Assembly: GCF_014648635.1 (NCBI RefSeq)
Contig: NZ_BMRM01000015.1
Coordinates: 62,001 to 126,000, forward strand
From: Streptomyces cinerochromogenes
Lineage (GTDB): Bacteria > Actinomycetota > Actinomycetes > Streptomycetales > Streptomycetaceae
Direction of reading: 5' to 3'
DNA length: 64,000 nt
Shown piece after piece: positions 26,370 to 34,723 of the stretch. The position numbers were made by a program, and so were the translations under genes. Positions within the stretch are counted from its first letter, which is position 1, and each line of letters opens with the position of its first letter. The notes beneath the pieces are model-generated. The model was given only the letters and a program-made list of their open reading frames with translations, had not been told where the DNA came from and did not search any database.

Positions 26370-27278
26370 TCAGCCGAGGCAGAGGCCGAGCAGGCACAGC
26401 TCGGTGGGTGACGTCGCCGCCGGGGCGGGCGCCGTACCGGAGGTGGCCGGGTCCGTGCCACCGGTCGTCGGGGCAGGATCCGGCCGGGTCGCCGTGTCGG
26501 TGCGGCCGGGGGCCGAGCCGTCGGTACCCGCCGCGCCGCCGGAGGACGTGGCCGCTCGGGCCGGCTCCTGCGGGGACGACGTGGCTGCTCCGGTCTGCCG
26601 CTGTGGGGACGGGGCGGCGACGGTGCGGGAAGAGGGAACGGCGACCGGCCGGGTCACCGCGGACACGGCGCTGGGCGCGGCCGGGACGATCCGGTGCCGC
26701 CGAGGGGCGGAGACGCCGGATGCGTGGGCCTCGGACGCGTGGGCCTCGGACGCGGAGCGGGGCGCGTGATGCTCGGTGGCCCGCGAGACCGGCTGATCGG
26801 GCTCCCCCTCCGCCCGCTCCCTCCCGGCGACCATGCTCCGGTCGTCCGGTGCGGTTGCCGCCTGCGCCTGCGTGGAGGTGTGCCGGTCCAGGGTGGCGAG
26901 CGACAGACCGCCGCCGACGAGTGCGAAGGCGGTGGCGACCATGGCCCGCCGCTGGTGCTTCTTCAGGCGGGCGAGCTGGCGACGGCGCGCCGCCCTGCCC
27001 GGCCGCGCGAGCGGTGCGCCCGCGGCGACGGCGACCGGCCCGGCCACGGACTCCGCCTCCCGCTCCGGCCGTTCCTCCCCTTCCGCGGAGAGTCCGTCGC
27101 CGCCGAAGGCCGCGGACGGTGCGGCGGCGGGCGTACCCGTGGCCGACGACCCGGCGGACCGGTCGGGACCGAAGTGATCGGTGAGGGCCGGCGGCGCGAT
27201 GTCCGGGGCGTACGCACCGCATCCGGGGCACACCAGGGCGCCATTGAGATGCCGATGACACGTGGAGCAATAGTCCAT
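26370..27278 (-). CDS. Zinc-ribbon single-pass membrane protein (SCO2400-like)
   Basis: A 302-residue protein. The first 20 residues, MDYCSTCHRHLNGALVCPGC, hold two CxxC pairs that should bind zinc; this opening is characteristic of a Streptomyces family named after SCO2400. A basic region (RRRQLARLKKHQRR) is followed by one membrane helix (AMVATAFALVGGGLSLATL, about residues 110-128) and then a long Thr/Ser/Ala/Pro-rich outer part with a short SEAHA tandem repeat, ending in CLLGLCLG. The layout suggests a cytoplasmic zinc ribbon and an external low-complexity tail. Function is not known. ATG 27278 is chosen because it yields the conserved ribbon at the very start. Confidence 0.75.
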   Translation of the reverse strand: MDYCSTCHRHLNGALVCPGCGAYAPDIAPPALTDHFGPDRSAGSSATGTPAAAPSAAFGGDGLSAEGEERPEREAESVAGPVAVAAGAPLARPGRAARRRQLARLKKHQRRAMVATAFALVGGGLSLATLDRHTSTQAQAATAPDDRSMVAGRERAEGEPDQPVSRATEHHAPRSASEAHASEAHASGVSAPRRHRIVPAAPSAVSAVTRPVAVPSSRTVAAPSPQRQTGAATSSPQEPARAATSSGGAAGTDGSAPGRTDTATRPDPAPTTGGTDPATSGTAPAPAATSPTELCLLGLCLG

Positions 27279-27502
27279 CTGCGGTCTTCCTGGGTCGACT
27301 GCGCCGACGGCCCGCCGGAGCCACGGCCTGGTCACGCTCGCACAAGGAGTCGAGCGGCCAGCAACGCTAACGACCCCTTTGAAAGGCTGTGTGCAGGCTG
27401 TGTGGCGCTCCTGCGCAGATCCGGGGCGCTTCTCCCCACGGGTGTCGCCGCCCACGATGCCGGTGGCCTTCGCCCTGTCCGGCACCTTCGGACGACGCCG
27501 AG

Positions 27503-27870
27503 TCCGTCGACTACTTCTTGCGTCTCCCGGGCCAGGACACCGATGCGGAATCCGGCCTCAACCAGAACGCCCACCCGCACTACGGTCCCGAGACCGCGGG
27601 GATACCTCTCTCCGGACCCGCTTGGTCTGGAAGCCGGTGCGAACCCGTACTGGTACGCCCCTCATCCGCTGACCTGGACGTCGTCATATCTCGGGAACCG
27701 CCCAAGGCGGACACGGAGATCTGATCCCCTACTTCCGGTACTACGACCCCGAGACAGCCCGATACCTCAGCCCCGACCCTCTCGGTCTCGAACCCGCACC
27801 CGCACCCAACCACCACGCCTACGTGGAATCGCCCCTGTCGACCGCGGATCCTCTCGGGTTGACGCCCTGC
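27503..27870 (+). pseudogene. Decayed RHS/YD core repeat remnant
   Basis: Three frames together give RHS core sequence. One frame reads VDYFLRLPGQDTDAESGLNQ up to about 27597, the next continues with YLSPDPLGLEAGANPYWYAP to about 27677, and a third gives YFRYYDPETARYLSPDPLGL and STADPLGLTPC to about 27870. So two partial copies of the conserved C-terminal core are joined out of frame. No start codon or upstream RHS repeats remain. This is the debris of a polymorphic-toxin type RHS gene. The stretch 27279-27502 before it shows nothing else that I recognise. Confidence 0.75.
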
Positions 27871-27898
27871 GGCATAGCATCGGTGAAGGGGCCCGCAG

Positions 27899-28049
27899 GG
27901 AGCCGCCTACCAACTCCCGCGAGTCGGCTCCATCGTCGTGGGCACGGACGAACCGGCCCACCCGAGGGAACTCGTCGGAGCCCTGGCAGCCCAGTGGAGG
28001 AGCGGAGTGTCCAGGAGTACCGGAAGCTCCTCCGCGACCGCTCGCGTGA
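27899..28049 (+). other. Possible gene fragment
   Basis: One frame reads YQLPRVGSIVVGTDEPAHPR followed by ELVGALAAQWRSG, which looks like once-coding sequence, but has no start and runs into the antisense kinase-like gene. It may be a remnant of the RHS toxin tail or its immunity gene. Confidence 0.3.
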
Positions 28050-28907
28050 TCAGTCCGACGGAAGCTCCCCGATGACCTGCTCGGCCATGCGCCGTGCGGG
28101 CTCCAACCGAGGATCCTCAGGGTGTGCGTGAGGCCCGAGGATCTTCGAGCAGACGAACAGCGTCATCAGCTTGCCGTCCCGGCTCTCGAAGTCCCGCCGA
28201 CGCTCCTGCCGTACACGATCGGCGAGAGACGCGACGGCAAGCGAGCTCCCCCACAGTGATGCGGAGTCCAGTCCCTGCGGGGCGTTCCCCCAGTCCTCCC
28301 AGTCGAAGAGACTGAACACCGGCGCCGTGACGTTGGCCCAGTTCAGGTCGGCGTGGGCGGGCACCCAACGCTGGACGGCCGTATCGAAATCGCCGGGAAA
28401 GACAGCCCGAATGGTCTCGGTGACCGACGTCTGGGTGATGGTCTCGGTGTCGGGTGTGGCGACCCGCCACGTCTGGTGCGCTGCCAGCGCGTCCAGAGTG
28501 GAGTTCAACCCGTCCCACCACTCGTCCGAGAGTTCCGGTGGTTCACTGAGAATGGCGTTTCCGACCGGAGTGGCGGGCAGGAGGTCGGTTTCGTCGGCCC
28601 GCCACATCGCGGGTTCGTCAGCGTCCCGCCAGACCACGCATCCCTGCCATGCCGGCTGGGCGATGCCATCCAAGCGGGCAGCGCACTCCGCGCCGTTCCA
28701 TCCCTGATCGGTGATCTTGCCGAGCGGGCGTCGCTCGATGCGGACCCAGGTCTCGCGGTCGGTCCGCGCACCCACGGACCGACGCTTGCGCACCACCGTG
28801 TCCGCCAGGAAACGCACCTGCAGAGACCGCGCTACGCGGTCCAGAATCTCGTCAACCGGCTGTACGCGCAGGTCAACAACCTGACTCGGGGAGACCGAGA
28901 GCGTCAT
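28050..28907 (-). CDS. Aminoglycoside-phosphotransferase-like protein
   Basis: A 285-residue protein with the kinase-like motif HADLNWANV (about residues 183-191) followed by SLFDWEDWGNAPQGLD, the Asp pair expected for the APH fold. The N-terminal lobe is divergent and contains RFLADTVVRKRRSVG, ETWVRIERR. Third-position GC is lower than in the flanking core genes, consistent with transfer. It lies in the decayed segment between two identical hairpins but appears intact. TACGGT seven bases before the ATG and no ribosome site suggest a leaderless transcript. The substrate is unknown; it need not be an antibiotic. Confidence 0.75.
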   Translation of the reverse strand: MTLSVSPSQVVDLRVQPVDEILDRVARSLQVRFLADTVVRKRRSVGARTDRETWVRIERRPLGKITDQGWNGAECAARLDGIAQPAWQGCVVWRDADEPAMWRADETDLLPATPVGNAILSEPPELSDEWWDGLNSTLDALAAHQTWRVATPDTETITQTSVTETIRAVFPGDFDTAVQRWVPAHADLNWANVTAPVFSLFDWEDWGNAPQGLDSASLWGSSLAVASLADRVRQERRRDFESRDGKLMTLFVCSKILGPHAHPEDPRLEPARRMAEQVIGELPSD

Positions 28908-28914
28908 ACACGCG

Positions 28915-28920
28915 ACCGTA
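28915..28920 (-). promoter_or_regulatory. Leaderless -10 element of the kinase-like gene
   Basis: TACGGT on the minus strand stands seven bases before ATG 28907. Confidence 0.4.
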
Positions 28921-29004
28921 GCAGCGGGGCAGCGCGAGGTAGTCCAACAGCAGGAACCCGTGGCTGCGTTCGGCTACACCCAGTACCTCACGGGGCGAGA
29001 TGGC

Positions 29005-29229
29005 ATGAGCCTGCTCACCGAAACCGCCGGCTACTACCGTCAGTTCCGCCCCGGCATCCCGGAAGACGTCACCGAGACCCTGGACCAGGCCGCTCCGAAC
29101 CGGTCCGACGGCGGGCGTCGCCTGCTGGACATCCGCACCGGCACCGGACCGGTTGCTGCGGCAGGCTCCGGGCGGACGCGCCTGTCGCGCGTCGAGATGC
29201 CGACTGGTGGGACGGAGCCGTTCGCGTAG
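29005..29229 (+). pseudogene. Truncated SAM methyltransferase remnant
   Basis: The frame from ATG 29005 gives TAGYYRQFRPGIPEDVTETL and LLDIRTGTGPVAAAG, the start of a class I methyltransferase with its motif I, then stops after 74 residues. A second frame just before the stop gives RDADWWDGAVRVA, which suggests loss of the middle of the gene. A full domain would need about 240 residues. Confidence 0.5.
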
Positions 29230-29259
29230 CGCGGCCCCCAAGACGGACCCGGGAACCAC

Positions 29260-29296
29260 TCAGGGGCCTGATCCACTAGGTGGATCAGGCCCCTGA
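29260..29296. terminator. Terminator of tRNA-Pro with 16-bp stem (copy 2)
   Basis: Same 16-bp stem as at 26236-26272, loop CTAGG. It lies 16 bp downstream of the tRNA gene in its reading direction. Confidence 0.8.
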
Positions 29297-29311
29297 CCTG
29301 GTACTACGGCG

Positions 29312-29385
29312 TCGGGGTGGCGGGATTTGAACCCACGACCTCTTCGTCCCGAACGAAGCGCGCTGCCAAGCTGCGCTACACCCCG
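29312..29385 (-). tRNA. tRNA-Pro (anticodon CGG)
   Basis: The minus strand folds as a standard tRNA: acceptor CGGGGTG paired with CACCCCG, anticodon arm CTTCG-TTCGGGA-CGAAG with anticodon CGG, and T-loop GTTCAAATC. It is 74 bases without encoded CCA. It marks the end of the accessory block. Confidence 0.95.
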
Positions 29386-29451
29386 GTGTCGCTGCTTCCC
29401 GCGGCGACGACGTTTACTTTAGCCCACCGGGGGCTGTAGACGAAATCCGGT

Positions 29452-30210
29452 TCAGGAGCGGTGGCGGACCGGGGTCGGGCGGGCGTGGTCCAGGGCTACC
29501 AGGAGGACGGCCAGGGCGTAGATCGCGAGGCCCAGGAGGAGCGCGTTGGCCAGGGTGCTGCGGTAGCCGTGGGCGGTCGCGTCCAGGAAGGGATAGAGGT
29601 AGCGGGACGGGCTGGTGGGCGGGAGGAAGGCGGCCCGGGTGAGGGAGAAGGCCAGGTAGGCCAGGGGGTAGAGGAGCCAGGCTGCCGTCTGGCGGAGGTG
29701 GAGGCGGGTTGCGGGGGTGAGCAGGAGCCAGTCCAGCAGGACCGCTGCGGGGACCAGGGTGTGGAGGATCTGGAGGGCGGCCCACTGGGCGTGCCAGCGC
29801 TCGGGGGGTGTCGTCGCGCCGGTCATCGAGAACGGGGGCGTCGTGTGGCCCAGGAGCAGGTGGTAGACCAGGGCCGAGGTGAGGGCGTAGAGGAGTGCGG
29901 CGCCTGTCACCGCCGACGGGAGCGGGCGGCGGGCCCGCCAGGCCCGGCTTGCCGACAGGAACATGACCAGGGCCAGCAGGATGCCGGTCTGGACGCTGAA
30001 GTAGCTCAGGGTGCGGGCCGGGGTGCCGAGGAGGAGTTCCAGGGCGACGCCGCCGGCCGCCGCCACGGCGGTCATGAGGCGGAACACCGCGGCCACGGGG
30101 CGGTGGACCGGGGCCACCACCGCCGTGGCCGGGACCGGAGCGGGCAACAGCAGGGGCGGGCCCGGGACCGCGGGCAGGTCCGGGATGTCCCTGGGTATCG
30201 GGGCGGTCAT
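29452..30210 (-). CDS. Pr6Pr family integral membrane protein
   Basis: A 252-residue protein with about six membrane helices: FRLMTAVAAAGGVALELLLG, TLSYFSVQTGILLALVMFLS, VTGAALLYALTSALVYHLLL, ILHTLVPAAVLLDWLLL, LLYPLAYLAFSLTRAAFL and ALLLGLAIYALAVLLVAL. The sequence LSYFSVQTG and LLHTLVPA-type features match the actinobacterial Pr6Pr group, related to the FAR-17a/AIG1 fold. Members have no agreed function. The start at 30210 gives a Pro-rich cytoplasmic head. It lies directly beyond tRNA-Pro and appears to be the first core gene after the accessory block. Confidence 0.75.
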   Translation of the reverse strand: MTAPIPRDIPDLPAVPGPPLLLPAPVPATAVVAPVHRPVAAVFRLMTAVAAAGGVALELLLGTPARTLSYFSVQTGILLALVMFLSASRAWRARRPLPSAVTGAALLYALTSALVYHLLLGHTTPPFSMTGATTPPERWHAQWAALQILHTLVPAAVLLDWLLLTPATRLHLRQTAAWLLYPLAYLAFSLTRAAFLPPTSPSRYLYPFLDATAHGYRSTLANALLLGLAIYALAVLLVALDHARPTPVRHRS

Positions 30211-30279
30211 GCCCTCACGCTAGGAGCGGGGGAGGGGGCGCGGCCACGCGGACTCGTCCAGGTGGGTTACGGGCTACGG

Positions 30280-30465
30280 GACCCTCGCAGCCTCCTCAGG
30301 GTCCCTTCCCTCAGGTTCCCCCCTTCAGGGTCCCCGTCGCGGTGCCCCGTCAAGGGCACGGGCACCCCTCAGGGCCATTCCCCCCTCGCGGCACCCGCGG
30401 GGTCACCCTCGCGGCGCTCCACGGGGTCACCCCCTTCACGGCACCCCTCAGAGTCCCCCGCGCAC
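30280..30465. repeat. Degenerate CAGGGTCCCC-type repeats
   Basis: The intergenic stretch holds several loose copies of CTCAGGGTCCC and CGCGGCACCC between two genes on the same strand. It looks like decayed terminator or slippage repeats; no gene is seen. Confidence 0.4.
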
Positions 30466-30467
30466 CC

Positions 30468-31397
30468 TCATCGTTCCTTGCTCACCAGCGTCAGCAACGT
30501 CGCCTCCGGCGGGCACGCGAAGCGGACCGGGGTGTAGCGGCTGGTGCCGCAGCCCGCCGAGACGTGGAGGTAGGAGGTGCGGCCCTCCGCCGTGTGCGTG
30601 GAGAGGCCCTTCACGCGGTCGGTGTCCAGGTCGCAGTTGGTGACCAGGGCGCCGTAGAAGGGGATGCACACCTGGCCGCCGTGGGTGTGGCCGGCCAGGA
30701 TCAGGGGGTAGGCGTCCGCCGTGAACGCGTCGAGGACCCGCAGGTACGGCGCGTGGACCACGCCGAGCGAGAAGTCGTACGTCCCGGACGGACCGCCGGC
30801 CACCTGGGCGTAGCGGTCGAGCTTGATGTGCGGGTCGTCCAGGCCGGTCAGCTCGATGGAGACGCCCTCGACCTTCAGCACGCCCCGCGTGTTCGTGAGG
30901 TTCAGCCAGCCCGCCGTGTCGAAGCCGTCCCGGAGGTCCTCCCACGGGTTGTGGATCGCGCCGACGACCGGCGGGTTGCCGTTCAGACCGTGGCGGCCCT
31001 GGACCTTCTCCAGCAGGTAGCGGGCGGGGTTGCGGGGCCGGGGGCCGTAGTAGTCGTTCGAACCGAAGACGTACGCGCCCGGGAACTCCATCAGCGGGCC
31101 CAGCGCGTCCAGCACCTCCGGGACGCCCTCGGGGTCCGACAGGTTGTCGCCCGTGTTGATCACGAAGTCGGGGCGCAGCCCGGCCAGCGACTGCAGCCAG
31201 CGCTGCTTCTTGCGCTGCCCGCTCACCATGTGGATGTCGGAGACCTGCAGCACGCGCAGTGGGCGCATGCCCGGGGGCAGGACCGGGACGGTGACCCGTC
31301 GGAGGCGGAAGGAGCGGGCCTCGAAGCCCGCCGCATACACCAGGCCGGCGGTGCCGGCCGCCACGATTCCCAGGGGAATTCCGTATCGCGCGCGCAT
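30468..31397 (-). CDS. Metallophosphoesterase
   Basis: A 309-residue calcineurin-like phosphoesterase. The metal-ligand motifs are all visible: QVSDIHM (about residue 52), NTGDNLSD (about 80), GSNDYYG (about 113, the GNHD-equivalent with Ser/Asn), LAGHTHGGQ (about 233) . An N-terminal hydrophobic stretch (IPLGIVAAGTAGLVYAAGF) is a signal anchor that would place the enzyme outside or at the membrane. Family members with this architecture (YkuE/YaeI-like) hydrolyse phospholipid or cell-wall phosphodiesters. The substrate here is unknown. It is divergent from the YqeY gene. Confidence 0.9.
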   Translation of the reverse strand: MRARYGIPLGIVAAGTAGLVYAAGFEARSFRLRRVTVPVLPPGMRPLRVLQVSDIHMVSGQRKKQRWLQSLAGLRPDFVINTGDNLSDPEGVPEVLDALGPLMEFPGAYVFGSNDYYGPRPRNPARYLLEKVQGRHGLNGNPPVVGAIHNPWEDLRDGFDTAGWLNLTNTRGVLKVEGVSIELTGLDDPHIKLDRYAQVAGGPSGTYDFSLGVVHAPYLRVLDAFTADAYPLILAGHTHGGQVCIPFYGALVTNCDLDTDRVKGLSTHTAEGRTSYLHVSAGCGTSRYTPVRFACPPEATLLTLVSKER

Positions 31398-31490
31398 GTC
31401 TCCATCGTGTCAGACCGGTTGACCGGCGTGAGACCGGCCGCCGGTTAAATGGGCGGGCGTCGCCGGGCGTACACCTGCGACAATCGGGCC

Positions 31491-31961
31491 ATGACCACCA
31501 CGCTCAAGTCGAAGCTGCACGACGACCTCAACGCCGCGATCAAGGAGCGCGACGAGCTGCGCTCCTCCACGCTCCGGCTGACGCTCGCCGCGATCACCAA
31601 GGAGGAGGTCGCCGGCAAGGAGAAGCGGGAGCTGTCGGACGACGAGGTGCTCAAGGTGATCACCCGCGAGGCGAAGAAGCGCCGGGAGGCCGCGGACGCC
31701 TTCGCGCAGGGTGGCCGTGCCGAGCAGGCCGAGCGGGAGAAGGCGGAGGGCGAGGTGCTCGCCGAGTACCTGCCCAAGCAGCTGTCCGACGACGAGCTGA
31801 ACGCGATCGTCGCCCAGGCCGTGGAGGAGGCGAAGGCTTCCGGCGCCGAGGGCCCGCGGGCCATGGGTGCCGTCATGAAGATCGTGAACCCGAAGGTGGC
31901 CGGCCAGGCCGAGGGCGGCCGGGTCGCCGCCGCGGTGAAGAAGCTGCTCCAGGGCGGCTGA
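31491..31961 (+). CDS. GatB/YqeY domain-containing protein
   Basis: A 156-residue helical protein. LKSKLHDDLNAAIKERDELR, then LRLTLAAITKEEVAGKEKR, LPKQLSDDELNAIVAQAVEE and AMGAVMKIVNPKVAGQAEGG match the YqeY family, whose helical part resembles the tRNA-binding tail of GatB amidotransferase. It may bind tRNA-like structures, but the family lacks a proven role. ATG 31491 has no ribosome site and stands six bases after GACAAT, so the transcript could be leaderless. It precedes a run of degenerate repeats and a very strong two-way terminator shared with the convergent penicillin-binding protein gene. Confidence 0.88.
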   Translation: MTTTLKSKLHDDLNAAIKERDELRSSTLRLTLAAITKEEVAGKEKRELSDDEVLKVITREAKKRREAADAFAQGGRAEQAEREKAEGEVLAEYLPKQLSDDELNAIVAQAVEEAKASGAEGPRAMGAVMKIVNPKVAGQAEGGRVAAAVKKLLQGG

Positions 31962-31976
31962 GCGGACACCTTCCCG

Positions 31977-32110
31977 CTACGACGGCGGACCCGCGCCTTC
32001 CGCTACGACGGCGCGACGGCGGGGCCGCCTCTTCTACGGCGGCGGGGCCGCGTCTTCCTCCACGACGGCGGACCTGTATGTCCTACGACGGCGGAACCGC
32101 ATCGCCCTCC
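31977..32110 (+). repeat. Degenerate tandem repeats of about 25 bp
   Basis: Five imperfect units beginning CTACGACGGCGG or CCACGACGGCGG follow one another, and the sixth is the left arm of the adjoining terminator. The array seems to have grown from one arm of the hairpin. Confidence 0.7.
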
Positions 32111-32157
32111 ACGACGGCGGGGCCCCACCCGAACTCCGGGTGGGGCCCCGCCGTCGT
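32111..32157. terminator. Very strong bidirectional terminator
   Basis: A perfect 21-bp stem (32111-32131 with 32137-32157) and five-base loop between convergent yqeY-like and PBP genes. Confidence 0.85.
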
Positions 32158-32183
32158 AGGAGCGGAGCCGTACGGCCAACGGG

Positions 32184-34535
32184 TCAGCCCCGGCGGCCGC
32201 CGTTGCCGTTCCCGTTGTTGCCGCCGTTCGTCTGGCCCTCGATGAAGTTTCCGGGGATGGAGAACGTCGGGGTCGGGAACGTGCCGCCGATCGTGCCGGT
32301 GGTCGTGCCGGAGGTCGCGTCACCCGTGGTTGCCCCGCCGGTCGCTCCCCCGTCCGTCGGGCCGCCGATCAGTCCGCCGATCAGCTGTCCCGTCGTGTCC
32401 CCGTTGTTCCCGTCGTCCCCCCGGCGACCTTTTCCCTGATCATCCCCCTCGTGGGTGTCGTCCGGGATGTCCACCAGATGGAAGTCCTCCACGGGCTTGC
32501 CCTCCAGCGCGCCGCTCATCATGTCGCGCCAGATCGGGCCCGGGACCTCACCGCCGTAGACCTTGGCGTGCGGGATGCCGCCGATCGTGATGTTGGTCAT
32601 CTTCCGCTTGTGCTGCGGGTCGCCGACCCAGACCGCGCCCGCCATGTTCGGGGTGTAGCCGACGAACCAGGCCGCGAAGCGCTCGTCCGTCGTACCCGTC
32701 TTGCCCGCGCTCGGGCGGCTGCCGAGGCCGGCCTCCTGGCCCGTGCCGTCCTCGACCACGCCCTTGAGGAGCGTGCTGACCGTGTCCGCGGTGTTCTCCG
32801 ACATCGCCCGCGAGCAGGTCGACTTCGGCACCTGGAGGGACTTCTGCTCGCTGCCGACCTTCTGGGTGACCGACTCGATGGCGACCGGGGTGCAGTACAT
32901 CCCGCGCGCGGCGAAGGTGGCGTACGCGTTCGCCATGGTCAGCGGGGACATCTCCTGGGTGCCGAGGGCGATGGAGGGTGCCTGGTCGATCTTGCGGCCG
33001 TCGGCGCGCTGCACGCCCATCTTCTTGGCCATGTCGATGACCGGGCAGATGCCGATGTCGCTGATCAGCTGCACGTAGTAAGTGTTGACCGACTTCGCGG
33101 TCGCCTCCGCCATGCCGTACGGGCCGCGCTCGGACTCGTTCTCGTTCTTCAGCTTGGCCGGCCGGTACGGGTCGTTGCGCCACACCTTGCCGTCGCACGC
33201 GGACACCGGGCTCGGGTAGGGCATCTCGTACGGCGACGAGTACTCCTGCGTCGGGGGCTTGCCGCCCTCGACGGCCGCCGCGGCGACGATCGGCTTGAAC
33301 GTGGAACCGGGCTGGTAACCGGCGCCGCCGCCCATGTCCGAGTTCACGGACAGGTTGATCGTCGTCTCGTCGTTCTTGACGTTGACGCCGTACGGCCGGG
33401 ACTGGCCCATGGCGAGGATCTTGCCGGTGCCGGGCTCGACGACGGTCGCGGCGGTGGCCACCGCGTCGCTCTTGTAGACGTGGTCCTTGATGGAGGCCTG
33501 CGCCGACTTCTGGGCCTGCGGGTCGAGCGTGGTGCGGATCGTCAGGCCGCCCCGGTTCCAGAGCTTGGCCCGCTGCTCCTTGGTCTTGCCGAAGACCGGG
33601 TCGGTGAGGACGATCTGGCGGACGTAGTCGCAGAAGAAGCCGGCGCTCTTCGCCGCGGTGATGCAGCCGTTCTTGGGACGGCTGGTGTGCAGCCCGAGCG
33701 GCTTCTCCTTGGCCTGGTCGGCCTCCTTCTGGGAGATGTCGCCCAGCTCGGCCATGCGCTGCAGGACGATGTTGCGCCGCTTGGTGGCCTCCGCCTCGTC
33801 GTTCACCGGGTCGTACCGGCTCGGGGACTGGACGATGCCGGCCAGCAGCGCCGACTCCTGCAGGTTCAGGTCCTTGGCGTGCTTGGAGAAGTACCGCTGG
33901 GAGGCGGCCTCGACACCGTAGGCCTGCTCGCCGAAGAAGGTGATGTTCAGGTAGTTCTCGAGGATCTTCTTCTTGCCGAGCTTGTCCTCGATCTGGATCG
34001 CGTACTTCAGCTCGCGGACCTTGCGGCCCAGGGTCTGCTGCGTGGCCTCGGCCACCTTGGTCGGGTCGTCGCCGGCCTCCTCGATGAAGTAGTTCTTCAC
34101 CAGCTGCTGGGTGAGCGTGGAGGCGCCCTGGGCGACCCCGCCTTCCTGCGCGTTCTTGTTCACGGCGCGCAGCACGCCCTTGAGGTCGACGGCACCGTGC
34201 TTGTAGAAGCGCGAGTCCTCGATCGCGACGATCGCCTTCTGCATGTACGGCGAGATGTCCTTGAGGTCGACCACCGTACGGTCGCGGGAGTAGACGGTCG
34301 CGATCTGGCCGCCCTGGCTGTCCAGGATCGTGGTGCGCTGGCTCAGCTGGGGACTCTTGAGGTTGGCCGGGATCTCGTCGAAGCCCTTGACCGAGCCCTT
34401 GGCCGCGAGGCCCAGCGCACCGGCAGCGGGCAGCGCGATACCGGCCATCACGGCTCCGGCGAGCACACTGACGCCGAGGAACTTGGCGGCCTGCTGCATG
34501 GGCGACAGACCGCCGCTCGAGCGCTTCTTTGGCAT
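32184..34535 (-). CDS. Bifunctional penicillin-binding protein (class A)
   Basis: A 783-residue peptidoglycan synthase. A short cytoplasmic tail and one membrane helix (GVSVLAGAVMAGIALPAAGA) are followed by a GT51 glycosyltransferase (AIEDSRFYKHGAVDL at about residue 105, QGASTLTQQLVKNYF, KILENYLN) and a transpeptidase with the Ser-x-x-Lys motif GSTFKPI near 408, SVN near 485 and KTGTT near 610. It polymerises lipid II and cross-links the stem peptides at the outer face of the membrane. The tail after residue 720 is rich in Gly, Thr and Asn. It corresponds in position to the PBP gene beside wblA in other streptomycetes, from which it is divergent. Confidence 0.95.
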   Translation of the reverse strand: MPKKRSSGGLSPMQQAAKFLGVSVLAGAVMAGIALPAAGALGLAAKGSVKGFDEIPANLKSPQLSQRTTILDSQGGQIATVYSRDRTVVDLKDISPYMQKAIVAIEDSRFYKHGAVDLKGVLRAVNKNAQEGGVAQGASTLTQQLVKNYFIEEAGDDPTKVAEATQQTLGRKVRELKYAIQIEDKLGKKKILENYLNITFFGEQAYGVEAASQRYFSKHAKDLNLQESALLAGIVQSPSRYDPVNDEAEATKRRNIVLQRMAELGDISQKEADQAKEKPLGLHTSRPKNGCITAAKSAGFFCDYVRQIVLTDPVFGKTKEQRAKLWNRGGLTIRTTLDPQAQKSAQASIKDHVYKSDAVATAATVVEPGTGKILAMGQSRPYGVNVKNDETTINLSVNSDMGGGAGYQPGSTFKPIVAAAAVEGGKPPTQEYSSPYEMPYPSPVSACDGKVWRNDPYRPAKLKNENESERGPYGMAEATAKSVNTYYVQLISDIGICPVIDMAKKMGVQRADGRKIDQAPSIALGTQEMSPLTMANAYATFAARGMYCTPVAIESVTQKVGSEQKSLQVPKSTCSRAMSENTADTVSTLLKGVVEDGTGQEAGLGSRPSAGKTGTTDERFAAWFVGYTPNMAGAVWVGDPQHKRKMTNITIGGIPHAKVYGGEVPGPIWRDMMSGALEGKPVEDFHLVDIPDDTHEGDDQGKGRRGDDGNNGDTTGQLIGGLIGGPTDGGATGGATTGDATSGTTTGTIGGTFPTPTFSIPGNFIEGQTNGGNNGNGNGGRRG

Positions 34536-34690
34536 GGGGGCAGCCTAATCCGTACTGTTGAGCGTTCCGAAGGAGCGACCGCATCACGGCACGGCAAAGT
34601 GGCGGGCTCTCCCTTCCCATTCGCCGGACACGCGCGCAGGCCTTGGCCTAAGCTGCTCTCGACTGTCACAGCAGCGCGGTCATGTATCCA

Positions 34691-34723
34691 TACGTCCGGC
34701 GGCCCCGAATCGTTCCGGACGTA
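34691..34723 (+). promoter_or_regulatory. Inverted repeat in the wblA upstream region
   Basis: TACGTCCGG (34691-34699) pairs with CCGGACGTA (34715-34723) around a 15-base loop, in the 500 bp between the PBP and wblA starts. The long non-coding region suggests complex control of wblA. A GTG-N6-GNCAC match (34814-34827) also occurs here. Confidence 0.4.

Noticed and set aside
29312..29385. tRNA-Pro as integrase attachment site
   Set aside because: No second copy of the tRNA 3' end and no integrase gene are in the window; only the terminator hairpin is duplicated.
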